The notes under the pieces are model-generated. The model had not been told where the DNA came from. It did not search any database and saw nothing but the letters and a program-made list of their open reading frames with translations. Below are positions 63,268-64,000 of a stretch of 64,000 bases of DNA, piece after piece. Source of the DNA: Geomicrobium halophilum (GTDB taxonomy: Bacteria; Bacillota; Bacilli; Bacillales; Marinococcaceae). The stretch lies in assembly GCF_014207655.1 (NCBI RefSeq), contig NZ_JACHHJ010000001.1, forward strand, positions 806,001 to 870,000. Direction: 5' to 3'. Positions within the stretch are counted from its first letter, which is position 1; the number at the start of each line of letters is the position of its first letter. The translations under genes and the position numbers were made by a program.

Positions 63268-63891
63268 ATCGATTATTTTAATGAATGGATTACGACGTTG
63301 ATTGTTTTTTTACTGATCGCCGTCATTCTTGAATTGCTGTTGCCAACAGCAACGATGAAGCGATATGCCGACCTTGTTCTTGGCTTGATTATGATGATTC
63401 TCATCTTACAGCCGGTCTTTGATTTACTGAATCGAGATCCCTCTACATGGTTTGAGTGGGACGAGATTCAGGTCACGGAGGGGGTTGATAAAATGGAATC
63501 TGAAATTGATGAAAAGAAAAGTGAAATACAAGCCAGTCAAGATGCATATATTTCTGAACAAGTAGCTGCTCGTCTCAGTAGTGAAGCTGAACCTGTGTTG
63601 GAAGAGGACTTTGATCTTTTTCTTCAGGACATTGCCGTTTCAGATACTCCGGGCTTGGAAATTTTCGTAGAAGCCGGAGAAGAACCAGAAGAGCAAGAGC
63701 ATGAGGAAGAAGAACCAAGTTCTGTACCACCTGTTGAAGAAGTTTCAACAAATACTACTGAGGCGCCAGATTCCACACGTCCTAACCAGGATAGTAGTAA
63801 TACCGAGGAGGTGCGAGAACGTCTTGCTGAAATTTGGGAGGTCGATGAAAGTATTATTGACGTCAGCCTCGAGGAGGAGGGGGCTGAATGA
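63268..63891 (+). CDS. spoIIIAF: Stage III sporulation protein AF, apparent ATC start
   Basis: A 207-residue protein if started at ATC 63268, versus 206 in B. subtilis. Its first residues then read (M)DYFNEWITTLIVFLLIAV, aligning residue by residue with the family N-terminus MSFLTEWLTTIVLF. GAGGTG lies 7 bases upstream. No ATG, GTG or TTG occurs in frame between the in-frame stop (63259) and TTG 63298, which would cut into the first membrane helix. Two membrane helices and a large acidic domain follow. SpoIIIAF is part of the SpoIIIA-SpoIIQ channel. Confidence 0.9.
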   Translation: MDYFNEWITTLIVFLLIAVILELLLPTATMKRYADLVLGLIMMILILQPVFDLLNRDPSTWFEWDEIQVTEGVDKMESEIDEKKSEIQASQDAYISEQVAARLSSEAEPVLEEDFDLFLQDIAVSDTPGLEIFVEAGEEPEEQEHEEEEPSSVPPVEEVSTNTTEAPDSTRPNQDSSNTEEVRERLAEIWEVDESIIDVSLEEEGAE

Positions 63892-64000
63892 GTGATTCGA
63901 ATACACCAGAGAAACCGCCGTTTTCCAAATGGCTGCCTTCCGGTGATGGTCCACGAAAGATTCGCTGGTACTATTTAGGAGGATTACTAGTTGTTGGCTT
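63888..64000 (+). CDS. spoIIIAG: Stage III sporulation protein AG (partial)
   Basis: The start of a ring-forming protein of the SpoIIIA complex: MSDSNTPEKPPFSKWLPSGD, then GPRKIRWYYLGGLLVVG entering the membrane helix; the gene runs off the window. It overlaps spoIIIAF (ATGA) after a GAGGAGGAGGGGG site. Confidence 0.88.
   Translation, partial: MSDSNTPEKPPFSKWLPSGDGPRKIRWYYLGGLLVVG

Overview
The window is a chromosomal segment from a spore-forming member of the Bacillaceae. Gene order follows the Bacillus subtilis 'yqf-yqg-yqh-spoIIIA' region almost block by block: ispH-yqfQ-cshB-nfo-yqfT, znuCB-zur-yqfX-ispG-yqfZ, yqgC-sodA-yqgE-pbpA, rpmG-yqgN-(yqgO)-gluP-yqgQ-glcK, comGA-GG-yqzE-yqgY-yqgX, yqhG-yqhH, gcvT-gcvPA-gcvPB, yqhL-lipM-mntR, yqhO-yqhP-yqhQ-yqhR-papA-efp and spoIIIAA-AG. 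Sporulation genes (spoIIIA, a CotX-like coat protein, a YjcZ-type peptide) confirm an endospore former. Exported proteins such as PBP2 and the YpuA homologue are very rich in Asp and Glu, which suggests a salt-adapted or alkaliphilic lineage (inference). The species cannot be named from the sequence.

Layout. 0.2-5.1 kb: isoprenoid (IspH), RNA helicase and DNA repair genes. 5.1-8.4 kb: a possible IS200/IS605 right-end scar, an orphan soluble histidine kinase and a Ppx/GppA phosphatase. 8.4-10.9 kb: a zinc-uptake operon (znuC-znuB-zur) with a recognisable promoter and Zur-box-like operator; a MITE-like repeat lies in its leader. 11-18 kb: IspG, envelope and membrane proteins, and a Na/Pi cotransporter homologue. 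18.2-18.5 kb: three tRNA genes (Met, His, and a CAU tRNA that looks like Ile2). 18.8-28.7 kb: superoxide dismutase, an MFS protein, PBP2, folate salvage, rhomboid protease and glucokinase. 28.8-32.8 kb: arginase, aspartase, ThiE and an unknown anchored protein, which are additions relative to B. subtilis.

32.9-37.9 kb: the competence pseudopilus operon comG. It is enclosed by a 177-bp, nearly perfect inverted repeat, each arm carrying a complete tRNA-Gln gene and its long hairpin terminator. Inside the operon, between comGB and comGC, sits an extra 61-residue predicted coiled-coil gene translationally coupled to comGC. 38-48 kb: yqg/yqh genes, the glycine-riboswitch-controlled glycine cleavage genes, and LipM, which supplies octanoyl groups for lipoylating GcvH. 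48.2-52.5 kb: a catabolic insertion between lipM and mntR (YfcC-type transporter, M20 hydrolase, decayed lactate monooxygenase, D-amino-acid aminotransferase). 52.7-55 kb: mntR, sporulation and coat genes, and an unexplained stretch with strong hairpins. 55-64 kb: yqhO to efp, then spoIIIA, cut off in spoIIIAG.

The most notable signals are the tRNA-Gln inverted repeat around comG, the extra comG gene, a dispersed MITE-like family with a copy in the zinc-operon leader, and spoIIIAF, whose only start aligned with its conserved N-terminus and Shine-Dalgarno sequence is an ATC codon.
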